A stretch of 64,000 nucleotides of DNA from Wocania_A spongiicola (GTDB lineage: Bacteria > Bacteroidota > Bacteroidia > Flavobacteriales > Flavobacteriaceae). Below, one piece after another: positions 28,079-37,211 of the stretch. The stretch is taken from contig NZ_JAMFLZ010000004.1 in the NCBI RefSeq assembly GCF_023502325.1, positions 186,001-250,000 of the forward strand, written 5' to 3'. Position numbers and translations under genes: made by a program. Every line of letters begins with the position of its first letter. Within the stretch, counting starts at the first letter, position 1. Under the pieces are notes generated by a model. The model did no database searches. It worked only from the letters and a program-made list of their open reading frames with translations, and was not told the DNA's origin.

Positions 28079-28214
28079 TTTTTATTTCAGTTTCAAGAGT
28101 TTAAAAATAAAAAAATAGGGTTGAATCTTTACGAATCACCTTTAGTTTTATTTAAAAGTTATTAACTAATTTTTTAAATAGAATATTTTACAAATATTCT
28201 GTAGTAGTTTAATA

Positions 28215-29762
28215 TTATCCAATAATCATTCCAGCAATAGTAGCAGAAATTAAAGATGCAATTGTACCTCCAATTAAGGCTTTCATTCCAAATTTAGATA
28301 AGGTTTTACGCTGGCCAGGAGCTAACGAGCCGATACCTCCTATTTGAATACCTATAGACGCAAAATTAGCAAAACCACAAAGCATGTAAGTTGCCATGAT
28401 TATTGATTTTTGATAACTAAGATGCGTTGAATTTGCTGCGTTTTTTAAATCGGATAATTGAATATATCCAATAAATTCGCTTGCTGCCAATTTAATACCA
28501 AGTAGTTGCCCCATTAAAGCCATATCTTCTTTAGCAACTCCAATAAGCCACATAAGTGGTGCAAAAACATATCCTAAAATGAGTTCAAGTGATAAACTAT
28601 CGTAAGAGGTGTTGTTTGCAACCCAATTATTTAAACTGGTTACATCTCCAACCCAGCCTAAAATGCCATTAAACATGGCTATAAAAGCAACAAATACTAA
28701 AAGCATAGCGCCAACATTAACTGCTAGCTTTAGGCCTTCGGTTGTGCCATTTGCAATGGCATCTAAAAAGTTCGAACCTATTTTTTCTTGAGATACTTTT
28801 ACGTCAGTATTTACATCTTCAGTTTGCGGATATAGTATTTTTGAAATAACTATAGCTCCAGGAGCAGCCATAACCGATGCAGCTAATAAGTGTTTTGCAT
28901 AAAATAATCTTAAAGCTGCGTCGCTACCACCTAGAAACCCTATATAAGCTGCTAAAACAGCACCAGCAACAGTAGCCATGCCGCCAATCATAACTAAAAG
29001 CATCTCGGACTTATTCATTTTTTCTAAATAAGCCTTAATTAAAAGTGGTGCTTCGGTTTGCCCTAAAAAAATATTTCCAGCTACACTTAAACTTTCAGCT
29101 CCAGAAATCTTTAATAGTTTAGAGAGTAACCAACCAAAAGCTTTTACTACTTTTTGGATAATCCCTAAATAAAATAAAACAGATGTTAAGGCTGAAAAGA
29201 ATATAATAGTTGGTAGTACTTGAAAGGCGAAAATGAATCCGAAAGTATCCATATCAACTACTAAACCTTCAAATAAAAATTTACTACCAGCTCTTGTGAA
29301 ATCTAAAATATCAATGAAACGCTGTCCTATCCATTCAAAAATTGTTTTTACAAAACCAACTTTAAGAACACCAATTGCAATTATAAGTTGAAAGATTAAG
29401 CCTATACCAACAATTTTCCAATCGACAGCTTTTCTATTGCTACTAAAAAGAAAGGCGATAAAAACTAAAGTAATCATTCCTAAAACACCTCGCCATAAAC
29501 TGTTTATTGAAAAACCTTGGCTTGGAATAATATTGTTTTCTGTTTCACTTGTGTTTGAAGTAATTTGCTGATTTTGGTCAGTGGACTCAACAACTTGCTC
29601 TGTTATTTGAGAAGAATCGACTGATGCGCTTGGTGTTATTTCAAGTGTTTGAGAAGTGTTTACAATAGTATCTGTAATATCATTTTTGTCTGTTTCTTGC
29701 GCTGTTAATGTTAAGGTAGATAAGAAAAAAACAGCAACTAAGGACAAAAAAAAAGATTTCAT
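28215..29762 (-). CDS. Concentrative (CNT) nucleoside transporter with N-terminal extension
   Basis: 515 residues, longer than typical NupC (about 400). Residues 1-21 form a cleavable-looking signal peptide (…LTLTAQ). Residues about 22-85 are a Ser/Thr/Gln/Asn-rich stretch predicted to be outside the membrane. The CNT core with about 10 TM helices begins near residue 88. Diagnostic segments are GQTEAPLLIKAYL (re-entrant loop/substrate site), ATVAGAVLAAYIGFLGG, ILGYVFAPLMWLIGV and GFANFASIGIQIGGIG. It would import nucleosides with Na+ or H+. The salvage link with thyA and the distant deoxynucleoside kinase is by function only. Confidence 0.92.
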   Translation of the reverse strand: MKSFFLSLVAVFFLSTLTLTAQETDKNDITDTIVNTSQTLEITPSASVDSSQITEQVVESTDQNQQITSNTSETENNIIPSQGFSINSLWRGVLGMITLVFIAFLFSSNRKAVDWKIVGIGLIFQLIIAIGVLKVGFVKTIFEWIGQRFIDILDFTRAGSKFLFEGLVVDMDTFGFIFAFQVLPTIIFFSALTSVLFYLGIIQKVVKAFGWLLSKLLKISGAESLSVAGNIFLGQTEAPLLIKAYLEKMNKSEMLLVMIGGMATVAGAVLAAYIGFLGGSDAALRLFYAKHLLAASVMAAPGAIVISKILYPQTEDVNTDVKVSQEKIGSNFLDAIANGTTEGLKLAVNVGAMLLVFVAFIAMFNGILGWVGDVTSLNNWVANNTSYDSLSLELILGYVFAPLMWLIGVAKEDMALMGQLLGIKLAASEFIGYIQLSDLKNAANSTHLSYQKSIIMATYMLCGFANFASIGIQIGGIGSLAPGQRKTLSKFGMKALIGGTIASLISATIAGMIIG

Positions 29763-29777
29763 AGATATGTTGTTAGA

Positions 29778-30395
29778 TTAGCGTTTAGAAATTTCGTCGC
29801 GAATATGAGCAGCAGCTTCGTAATCTTCGTTTGATACCGCTTCGTCTAAAAGCGTGTGAAGTTCTTCAAGTGTTTTTCCTTTGTAATTTTCACGAGGTGC
29901 ATTAGGTTCTAATTCATTGGCTAATAAATCATCAACTAAAATGCTATCTTGAAGTTCGTCTTCGTCTTCTTTTTTAGGGTTCACCTTTAAATAAATACCT
30001 GCTTTATCAAGAATATTTTTATAAGTAAAAATTGGTGCATCAAAACGAAGTGCTAAAGCAATAGCATCACTGGTTCTGGCATCAATAATTTCTTCAATTT
30101 TATCGCGTTCACAAATTAAACTTGAGTAAAAAACACCATCAACTAGTTTGTGAATAATTACTTGTTTTACAATAACATCAAATCTATCTGCAAAATTTTT
30201 AAATAAATCGTGAGTTAAAGGGCGTGGTGGACGAATCTCTTTTTCTAAAGCAATAGCAATAGATTGTGCTTCGAAAGCACCAATTACAATAGGAAGTTTA
30301 CGTTCGCCATCTACTTCATTTAAAATAAGTGCATAAGCGCCATTTTGGGTTTGACTATAGGATATGCCTTTTATGTTTAATCTTACTAAACTCAT
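29778..30395 (-). CDS. Bifunctional nuclease (BFN/DUF151) family protein with UVR motif
   Basis: 205 residues. Residues about 1-140 form the BFN domain seen in bacterial and plant proteins, with LPIVIGAFEAQSIAIALE, RPLTHDLFKNF and RTSDAIALALRFDAPIF. Residues about 172-205 form a UvrB/UvrC-type interaction motif (LEELHTLLDEAVSNEDYEAAAHIRDEI). This two-domain form is common in Bacteroidota. DNase and RNase activity has been reported for some members; the cellular role here is open. It lies 15 bp upstream of the nucleoside transporter gene on the same strand, suggesting co-transcription. Confidence 0.9.
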   Translation of the reverse strand: MSLVRLNIKGISYSQTQNGAYALILNEVDGERKLPIVIGAFEAQSIAIALEKEIRPPRPLTHDLFKNFADRFDVIVKQVIIHKLVDGVFYSSLICERDKIEEIIDARTSDAIALALRFDAPIFTYKNILDKAGIYLKVNPKKEDEDELQDSILVDDLLANELEPNAPRENYKGKTLEELHTLLDEAVSNEDYEAAAHIRDEISKR

Positions 30396-30413
30396 AATTT
30401 ATAAAAAACGCAA

Positions 30414-30486
30414 AGAACTGTTTAAATTAGGAATTAACCAACTGCCTAGGACAGAATTATGATATAATGCTAATTTAATCAGTTCT
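30414..30486. repeat. 17-bp inverted repeat downstream of etfA
   Basis: AGAACTGTTTAAATTAG (30414-30430) and its near-exact complement (30470-30486) differ at one position and are 39 nt apart. Both flanking genes are on the minus strand, so the repeat lies 29 bp past the etfA stop. It could form a long hairpin followed on that strand by a T-rich stretch, i.e. a transcript end, or it could be a small mobile-element remnant. Confidence 0.6.
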
Positions 30487-30515
30487 GTGGAACAATACAA
30501 TTTATAAAAAATAAT

Positions 30516-31475
30516 TTATTGTTGAGCTTTAAAAGCTTTTAATTTTTCAATGAGTTGCGGAACTACTTCAAAAGCATCGCCTACAACACCATAATCGGCA
30601 GCTTTGAAGAAAGGTGCTTCAGCATCAGTATTAATTACCACTTTTACTTTCGAGGCATTAATACCAGCTAAATGTTGAATAGCTCCAGAAATACCAATTG
30701 CTATGTAAAGGTTTGATGCTACTGGTTTTCCTGTTTGTCCAACGTGCTCACTATGTGGTCTCCAACCTAAATCTGAAACAGGTTTAGAGCATGCTGTTGC
30801 AGCTCCTAAAACATCTGCTAGTTCCTCAACCATACCCCAATTTTCTGGACCTTTTAGTCCACGCCCACCAGAAACCACAATTTCGGCATCTGCTATAGTT
30901 ACTTTATCAGTTGCTTTATCAACTGATTGTACATTTACACCAAATTCTTGAATTGAAGGCGAAAAATCTTCCGCGGAAGCGTTACCATTAGATTCTACTA
31001 ATCCAAAAGCATTATTAGAAACAGCAACTAGTTTAACATCAGTATCTATAGTTGTTATATTAAAAGCTTTATTTGTAAAAGCAGTACGCTTTACAGTGAA
31101 AGGTGAAGTGCTTGTTGGCGCTTCAACAACGTTTGATGCAAATCCTGCATTTAAACCAACAGCTAAAAGAGGCGCGAGATATTTGCTATCTGCACTTGAG
31201 CTAACGATAACCACTTTAGCGTTTTCGTTTTCGGCTGCTTGTTTTAAAACATTGGCATAAGCCTGAGCATTAAATGTATCAAGCTGTGAATTATTTACGT
31301 TTAAAACTTTATCAACACCATATTTTCCTAATTCTGTAGTATCATTGGCATTTATAGTAACAGCTGTAACAGTAGTTCCTAGTTGGTTAGCTACTGCTTT
31401 GGCGTATGATGCTACTTCTAAGGCTACTTTTTTAAAAGCACCTTTTTCTGATTCTGTATATACTAAAACTGACAT
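30516..31475 (-). CDS. etfA: Electron transfer flavoprotein alpha subunit
   Basis: 319 residues. It carries electrons from acyl-CoA and other dehydrogenases to ETF:quinone oxidoreductase. The N-terminal domain is of the USP-like ETF type. The C-terminal FAD domain shows the ETF-alpha signature: VSGGRGLKGPENW (about residues 209-221), GQTGKPVASNLYIAIGISGAIQH (about 255-277) and INTDAEAPFFKAADYGVVGD near the end. It lies 25 bp after etfB on the same strand, and the two subunits act as a heterodimer in the cytoplasm. Confidence 0.96.
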   Translation of the reverse strand: MSVLVYTESEKGAFKKVALEVASYAKAVANQLGTTVTAVTINANDTTELGKYGVDKVLNVNNSQLDTFNAQAYANVLKQAAENENAKVVIVSSSADSKYLAPLLAVGLNAGFASNVVEAPTSTSPFTVKRTAFTNKAFNITTIDTDVKLVAVSNNAFGLVESNGNASAEDFSPSIQEFGVNVQSVDKATDKVTIADAEIVVSGGRGLKGPENWGMVEELADVLGAATACSKPVSDLGWRPHSEHVGQTGKPVASNLYIAIGISGAIQHLAGINASKVKVVINTDAEAPFFKAADYGVVGDAFEVVPQLIEKLKAFKAQQ

Positions 31476-31500
31476 GTTTTTTTCTTTTTTAGAAGATTTG

Positions 31501-32247
31501 TTAAATCACTTTTGCTTCGTTGTGAAGTAAGTTTACTAATTCGTCTAAGTTATCTGGAGAAACTAAAGTTACTGCACCTTTTGGTTCAGGTTTTTCAAAT
31601 TTAACTGATGAAGTTTCTGCAGATGCGTCAACTGGTTCTGCAACAGTTAAAGGTTTTTTTCGTGCCATCATAATACCTCTCATATTTGGAATACGTAAAT
31701 CGCTTTCTTCAACCAATCCTTTTTGCCCACCAATTACTAATGGTAGTGATGTAGAAACAGTTTCTTTCCCACCATCAATTTCGCGTGTTGCAGTTGCATT
31801 TGTACCGTCTACTTCAAGATTGATGCAGTTATTTACAAAATTAGCACCGGTTAAACCTGCTAGCATCCCAGGTACCATCCCACCATTGTAATCGATAGAT
31901 TCTCTACCAGCAATAACCAAATCGTATCCGCCATCTTGCACTACTTTTGCCAATTGTTTAGCTACTTGAAATCCATCAACTGCAGCTGTGTTAACACGTA
32001 TGGCACTATCTGCACCAATAGCTAAAGCTTTACGAAGTGTTGGCTCGGTTTCTGCGCCTCCAACATTTACAACATCTACACTTGCACCTTGTTTTTCTTT
32101 AAACCACATAGCACGGGTTAAACCAAATTCATCATTTGGGTTAATAACAAATTGAACACCGTTGGTGTCAAATTTTGAATCGCCATCTGTAAAGTTAATT
32201 TTTGATGTAGTGTCTGGAACGTGACTAATACACACTAAAATTTTCAT
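31501..32247 (-). CDS. etfB: Electron transfer flavoprotein beta subunit
   Basis: 248 residues, partner of EtfA. The start MKILVCISHVPDTTSKI is standard for ETF-beta. The AMP-binding region is seen in VIAGRESIDYNGGMVPGMLAG (residues about 111-131), and PNMRGIMMARKKPL (about 186-199) matches the ETF-beta signature loop. On the minus strand TAAATTTG (32335-32328), an exact -7 element, sits about 80 bp before the start and would drive the etfB-etfA operon; it is divergent from pdhB. Confidence 0.96.
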   Translation of the reverse strand: MKILVCISHVPDTTSKINFTDGDSKFDTNGVQFVINPNDEFGLTRAMWFKEKQGASVDVVNVGGAETEPTLRKALAIGADSAIRVNTAAVDGFQVAKQLAKVVQDGGYDLVIAGRESIDYNGGMVPGMLAGLTGANFVNNCINLEVDGTNATATREIDGGKETVSTSLPLVIGGQKGLVEESDLRIPNMRGIMMARKKPLTVAEPVDASAETSSVKFEKPEPKGAVTLVSPDNLDELVNLLHNEAKVI

Positions 32248-32460
32248 ATTTTTGTAATTAAATTAAGACTAATTGTTTGGGAAGCCTAGAACTATAACGT
32301 TATCGTTTATGCTATAATTTTGCGCTCCAAATTTAGGCAACGAAGTTAATTATTTTATTTCGAATATTTACTATGCGTGCATAATAAATTTTAAATAATT
32401 CTTTTAATCAAAGTATTCTATTTATTGTTATTTTTGCAATTCGATTTAAAAACACATTTA

Positions 32461-33438
32461 ATGAAGACAATTCAATTTAGAGAGGCTATTTGTGAAGCTA
32501 TGAGCGAAGAAATGCGCAGAGATGAAAGCATTTATTTAATGGGTGAAGAAGTAGCAGAATATAATGGAGCATACAAAGCTTCAAAAGGTATGTTAGATGA
32601 ATTTGGAGCAAAGCGTGTTATTGATACACCTATAGCAGAACTTGGATTTGCTGGAATTGCCATTGGATCTACTATGACAGGTAATAGACCTATTGTTGAG
32701 TATATGACTTTTAACTTCTCTTTAGTTGGAATTGATCAAATTATAAATAACGCAGCAAAAATTAGACAAATGTCTGGTGGGCAATTTAAATGCCCGATAG
32801 TATTTCGTGGCCCTACAGCTTCTGCTGGTCAATTAGGAGCTACACACTCACAAGCTTTTGAAAACTGGTTTGCTAATACTCCTGGTTTAAAAGTAGTGGT
32901 GCCATCTAATCCGTATGATGCAAAAGGTTTATTAAAAGCTGCGATTAGAGATGATGACCCTGTGATTTTTATGGAAAGCGAGCAAATGTATGGAGATAAA
33001 GGAGAGGTGCCAGAAGGAGAATATATTTTACCGTTAGGGGTTGCTGATGTTAAACGTGAAGGAACCGATGTTACTATTGTATCTTTTGGAAAAATAATAA
33101 AGGAAGCTTTTGCTGCTGCTGATGAACTAGAGAAAGAAGGAATTTCTTGCGAAATTATAGATTTACGTACTGTGCGCCCTATGGATAGAAAAGCTATTGT
33201 TGAATCTGTTAAGAAAACTAATAGATTGGTAGTTTTAGAAGAAGCATGGCCTTTTGGTAATGTAGCAACAGAAATAACTTATTTAGTACAATCTGAAGCA
33301 TTTGATTATTTAGATGCTCCAATTGTAAAAATAAATACAGCCGATACGCCTGCACCATATTCACCTGTTTTATTAGCAGAATGGTTGCCTAATAGAAACG
33401 ATGTGATTAAAGCAGTAAAAAAAGTTTTATATAAATAA
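32461..33438 (+). CDS. pdhB: Pyruvate dehydrogenase E1 component, beta subunit
   Basis: 325 residues from ATG 32461. Upstream TTG codons are rejected because a -7 element, TATTTTTG at 32429-32436, would place the transcript start between them and this ATG. E1-beta pairs with E1-alpha (not in the window) to decarboxylate pyruvate with thiamine diphosphate. The family segments are ICEAMSEEMRRDESIYLMGEEV, EYMTFNFSL, FRGPTASAGQLGATHSQAFE (about 110-129) and VVPSNPYDAKGLLKAAIRDDDPV. The C-terminal transketolase domain has DLRTVRPMD and LEEAWPFG. The gene is monocistronic with a downstream terminator. Confidence 0.93.
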   Translation: MKTIQFREAICEAMSEEMRRDESIYLMGEEVAEYNGAYKASKGMLDEFGAKRVIDTPIAELGFAGIAIGSTMTGNRPIVEYMTFNFSLVGIDQIINNAAKIRQMSGGQFKCPIVFRGPTASAGQLGATHSQAFENWFANTPGLKVVVPSNPYDAKGLLKAAIRDDDPVIFMESEQMYGDKGEVPEGEYILPLGVADVKREGTDVTIVSFGKIIKEAFAAADELEKEGISCEIIDLRTVRPMDRKAIVESVKKTNRLVVLEEAWPFGNVATEITYLVQSEAFDYLDAPIVKINTADTPAPYSPVLLAEWLPNRNDVIKAVKKVLYK

Positions 33439-33460
33439 ATTACAATTTTTTACGTTATAT

Positions 33461-33495
33461 AAACTTCATTAGCACGATTGTTGATGAAGTTTTTT
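33461..33495 (+). terminator. Terminator of pdhB
   Basis: AAACTTCAT (33461-33469) pairs with ATGAAGTTT (33484-33492) over a 14-nt loop, then T-rich sequence. Confidence 0.75.
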
Positions 33496-33590
33496 GTGTT
33501 ATGAAATAAACTCAAATTTTATTTTTTCAATTTTATGCAACCAAAGACAACTTATATTTGTCTTTAATAGAAAATAATTAAAGTCTTTTG

Positions 33591-36104
33591 ATGAAGATAA
33601 AACTACTTTTTGCCCTATCCCTACTAAATGTGTTTTTTGCAATAGCGCAGACCAAGGTTAGCGGTTATGTGTTTGATGAGGGAAATCAACCTGTGTCATT
33701 TGCTAACGTTATATTTAAAGGTTCTACTGAAGGAACGATAACTGATGAAAACGGAAAATTTTATTTAGAATCTACTGAAACGTGGAATGCTTTAACCATC
33801 TCGTTTATAGGATACGAAACCAATGAAGTTCCTTTAACTAAAAAAGTAAATTATAATTTAAAATTTACGCTTAAAGAGGAAGCAGCTCAATTGGATGCTG
33901 TAGTTATTGTGTCAGGAAAACAATCAAAAAAGAATAACCCTGCTATCGATTTACTACGTAAAATTTGGGAACATAAACGAAGAAACGGCTTGAATCTTTA
34001 CAAGCAATACGAATACGACAAATACGAAAAAGTAGAATTCGATATTAATACAATAGATAGCGCGCTTATTAAAAGTAAACTATTTAGAGGTATGGAGTTT
34101 GTTTTTAACGAGGTGGATACATCACGTGTTACTGGAAAAACGTATTTACCAATGTTTATTAACGAAGCCGTATCAACAGTTTATGGTGACAATGTAATTA
34201 ACAAAACAAAAGAAGTTTTAAAAGGAAATAAAAACTCTGGTTTTAGCGATAATCAGGTAGTGATTGATTTTGTTGACGATTTGTATTCCGATTATAATGT
34301 ATACGATAATTATCTAAAGTTTTTTGATAAAAGTTTTGTAAGTCCACTTTCAAAAACAGGAATAAGCACCTATAACTATGTGCTTTCTGATAGCGCTTTT
34401 ATAGACAACAAATGGTGCTATAATATTATTTATTATCCTAGACGGAAAAACGAGCTTACTTTTAAAGGTGATTTTTGGGTAGCAGACTCAACTTATGCCA
34501 TTAAAGAAATTAACCTACAAGCTTCAAAGAGTGCCAATATAAACTGGGTAAAAGATATTTATATTGAACAAGAGTTTGAAGTTTTAAACGATTCACTTTT
34601 TCTTGTAAAGCGCGATTATATGATGTCTGATTTTGCATTAAGTAAAAAAGAAAAATCGCGAGGTGTTTATGGTAAACGAACAACCTTATATAATAATTAC
34701 AAATTTGATAAAGTCAAGAACAAAAAATTCTATGATGAAGAAGTTTATAATTATGATAAAGATGTTTACGATAGAGATGATGCATTTTGGGCAGAAAACC
34801 GACTTGAAGAATTAAACAAAGATGAAAAGGGTGTCTATAAAATGTTAGATACTTTAAAAACTGTAAAAAAGTTTAAACGTCTTTATAATTTGGGAAGTAT
34901 TCTATCGTCAGGTTATATTGAATTTAATACGTTGCCGTTAGATTACGGACCTATTTTTTCAACCTTTGGATTTAACGAAGTTGAAGGCTTACGTTTGCGT
35001 ACAGGAGGAAGAACTTATTTTGGTAGAAACGATTTGTGGCGATTAGAAGGATTTTTAGCTTATGGTTTTAGAGATGATAAGTTTAAATATGGCATTTCCG
35101 GTAAATGGTTAATAGATAAAAAAAATAGATTGATTGTTTCTGGAGGAAACAGACGTGACGTTGAACAGATAGGAGCAAGTTTAACAACAAGTACTGATGT
35201 TTTGGGGCGGAGTTTAGCGTCTTCATCGGTTGTGGGTACAGGTGCGAATGACAAGTTGACTTCAATAAATTTAACAAGTTTAGCGGTTGAATTAGAGCCC
35301 GTTAGAAATCTTATTTTTAGGCTAGGAACAAACTACCGAACTTTAGAATCAGCTTCACCAACTTTTAGTTTAGACTATGTTGATGCAGATTCGCCAACAG
35401 GTTTTTCATCTGAAATAAAACAATTTGAAACCTCGTTATCTGTATCTTATTTTCCTAAACGAAAAATGACAGGTTTTGGAGTAGAGCGTCGTACAGCAAA
35501 TGATGATTTTGCACGCATTTTTGCACAAGTAAGTCGCGGAGATAAAAGCATGTTAAATAGCGATTTTGATTATACGAAATTACAATTGTCTTACTTACAA
35601 CCATGGCAAGTAGGAGGTTTTGGAAGGTTGAATACCACTATTGAAGCTGGTAAAACATTTGGAGAAGTGCCTTTAGGGTTGTTAAGTGTTATTCCTGGAA
35701 ATCAATCGTATTTTTCAATATATAATACGTTTTCACAGTTAGATTTTTATGAGTTTGTGAGTGATACTTATGTGTCATTTCATTTAGAACATAATTTTAA
35801 TGGGCGTTTATTTTCAAGAATTCCATTTTTACGTAAATTTAATTTGCGCGAAATAGTAAGTGTACGTGGAGTTTGGGGAGAGATTTCTCAAGAAAATATA
35901 GATTTAAATACAACAAATAACCCAAACAGTATTTTACTTGCAGCTCCAAGCAATAAACCATATTACGAGTACAGTTTAGGTGTAGGGAATATTTTTAAAA
36001 TATTTAGAATCGATTTTAATTTTAGAGGAAATTATAAGGACAAGGTTCTATATCCAAATGCACGTAAGTTTGGTGTTACTGGTACTTTTGGATTTCATTT
36101 TTAG
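33591..36104 (+). CDS. Outer membrane protein with carboxypeptidase-like regulatory domain (DUF5686 type)
   Basis: 837 residues from ATG 33591 (a TTG one codon earlier is ignored). The signal peptide ends at AIAQ (about residue 20). A beta-sandwich carboxypeptidase-D regulatory-like domain follows (about 22-105), with VSGYVFDEGNQPVSFANVIFKG and GTITDENGKFYL. The rest, about 120-837, is rich in short alternating strands and Tyr/Phe and ends in Phe (TFGFHF), as expected for an outer-membrane barrel. The overall layout matches the DUF5686 family of Bacteroidota. It is not a classical TonB receptor, since no plug is evident. Function unknown. A -7 element TATATTTG lies at 33553-33560. Confidence 0.85.
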   Translation: MKIKLLFALSLLNVFFAIAQTKVSGYVFDEGNQPVSFANVIFKGSTEGTITDENGKFYLESTETWNALTISFIGYETNEVPLTKKVNYNLKFTLKEEAAQLDAVVIVSGKQSKKNNPAIDLLRKIWEHKRRNGLNLYKQYEYDKYEKVEFDINTIDSALIKSKLFRGMEFVFNEVDTSRVTGKTYLPMFINEAVSTVYGDNVINKTKEVLKGNKNSGFSDNQVVIDFVDDLYSDYNVYDNYLKFFDKSFVSPLSKTGISTYNYVLSDSAFIDNKWCYNIIYYPRRKNELTFKGDFWVADSTYAIKEINLQASKSANINWVKDIYIEQEFEVLNDSLFLVKRDYMMSDFALSKKEKSRGVYGKRTTLYNNYKFDKVKNKKFYDEEVYNYDKDVYDRDDAFWAENRLEELNKDEKGVYKMLDTLKTVKKFKRLYNLGSILSSGYIEFNTLPLDYGPIFSTFGFNEVEGLRLRTGGRTYFGRNDLWRLEGFLAYGFRDDKFKYGISGKWLIDKKNRLIVSGGNRRDVEQIGASLTTSTDVLGRSLASSSVVGTGANDKLTSINLTSLAVELEPVRNLIFRLGTNYRTLESASPTFSLDYVDADSPTGFSSEIKQFETSLSVSYFPKRKMTGFGVERRTANDDFARIFAQVSRGDKSMLNSDFDYTKLQLSYLQPWQVGGFGRLNTTIEAGKTFGEVPLGLLSVIPGNQSYFSIYNTFSQLDFYEFVSDTYVSFHLEHNFNGRLFSRIPFLRKFNLREIVSVRGVWGEISQENIDLNTTNNPNSILLAAPSNKPYYEYSLGVGNIFKIFRIDFNFRGNYKDKVLYPNARKFGVTGTFGFHF

Positions 36105-36274
36105 AAGTTTTTTCATTACTGATTACTAAGTAATGTTTAATCAGTATTAGAAATAATATATTTTTTGTATTGATTTATGGTCTAAGAAATTAATAGCATG
36201 ACTGATTTTTGTAGTTAAATTTGTTGATTCAAATTGCACTTTGTCAATAAACAATAAAGCGTAACTAAACTTTG

Positions 36275-36823
36275 TCATTTGTTGTTGCCTATGGCTTCTA
36301 TTTTAGTTTCAATTGATTTTAGAATTTCAACAAACTTATCAAATTGTTCTAAACTCGATACTCCATAAGCTGGGGTTAAAAGAATGTTTTGTGAAGTTTT
36401 TTTGTTTATTACAATATACACTTCTTCATTAAGAATATTTTCAATAAATAACCTATCAGAGGTTAATTCATTTATTAATTTTTGATTTCCATCAAATGAA
36501 AATTGACTTCGAATTTTTCTAGGAATTTTGAGGCTTTTGCCTGGGATAAAAAATTCAACAAGCTTTTTGAGTTTACTCTTTGGAAATATAGTTAATTCTG
36601 TTCTACTGTCTTTTTTTAAGAATAAAATAATCCGAATTGGGTCTGCTGTTCGTACTGCACCTCCGGCTCCAGTTGAGTAAATTGTAATTAGAGACCCATT
36701 TACATCGATAATAGTTTCCTTAGCATCAAAAAAGAGCTTGCCTTCTGGTCCTGAAATAAGTTTTTCCCCTTCTTCATTATAATATCCATCATGCTTAGAG
36801 GCTATTTCTTTAAAAATATTCAT
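36275..36823 (-). CDS. Hypothetical protein
   Basis: A 182-residue protein that is not recognised. It has no signal peptide or TM helix and is probably cytoplasmic. The first half looks like a beta-rich domain (FDAKETIIDVNGSLITIYSTG, then IRIILFLKK); the C-terminal part has an amphipathic helix (about 155-180). It is transcribed alone. The 170-bp gap after the preceding + gene contains an imperfect hairpin (TACTGATTA at 36117 with TAATCAGTA at 36138) that may end that transcript. Confidence 0.6.
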   Translation of the reverse strand: MNIFKEIASKHDGYYNEEGEKLISGPEGKLFFDAKETIIDVNGSLITIYSTGAGGAVRTADPIRIILFLKKDSRTELTIFPKSKLKKLVEFFIPGKSLKIPRKIRSQFSFDGNQKLINELTSDRLFIENILNEEVYIVINKKTSQNILLTPAYGVSSLEQFDKFVEILKSIETKIEAIGNNK

Positions 36824-36938
36824 GTAGTTTGCATGTTAATTACACCTAATGCTTAGTTAATATGAAATAGTTTTAATGACTTATAGCAATGTTAAACAAA
36901 ATCAAGTTCGGTTTTAGTTAAAATAAAAGAGTATATTT

Positions 36939-37187
36939 TTAATCCTTTTGTCTTGACTTTAATTCTTTTTGTAGTTTTAAAAAAGTCATTCGATTAGTTA
37001 AAACCATAGGTAAAAAGAAAAGAGGTAAAAAAACTGAAAAACTCACTCCATTTTCTTGATAACTAAAAAAGCTGGTTACAAACATTATCAAAACAAGCAC
37101 GCTTAGCACTATGGTAGCCATTTTGTATGTTTTAGTTTTTTTTACGAGTTCTTCAAAACTCATTTTTTCTATTTGCTCTTTTTTCAT
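36939..37187 (-). CDS. Small membrane protein, two TM helices
   Basis: 82 residues. A charged N-terminus (residues 1-22, Lys/Glu-rich) is followed by two TM helices (about 25-44 and 50-67) and a basic C-terminal tail. It resembles short uncharacterised Flavobacterial inner-membrane proteins, but has no cysteine or catalytic motif. It is 24 bp upstream of nothing it clearly works with; the following gene on this strand is unknown in function. Real by good frame and helix pattern; no function proposed. Confidence 0.55.
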   Translation of the reverse strand: MKKEQIEKMSFEELVKKTKTYKMATIVLSVLVLIMFVTSFFSYQENGVSFSVFLPLFFLPMVLTNRMTFLKLQKELKSRQKD

Positions 37188-37211
37188 ACTCTAAGGTAAC
37201 AATTTTATAAT

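Noticed and set aside
32425..32460. TTG start for pdhB
   Set aside because: It overlaps the TATTTTTG -7 element; ATG 32461 matches the family N-terminus.
35060..35277. Antisense ORFs inside the DUF5686 gene
   Set aside because: Short, with no start context or recognisable domain; they lie entirely within a well-supported gene.
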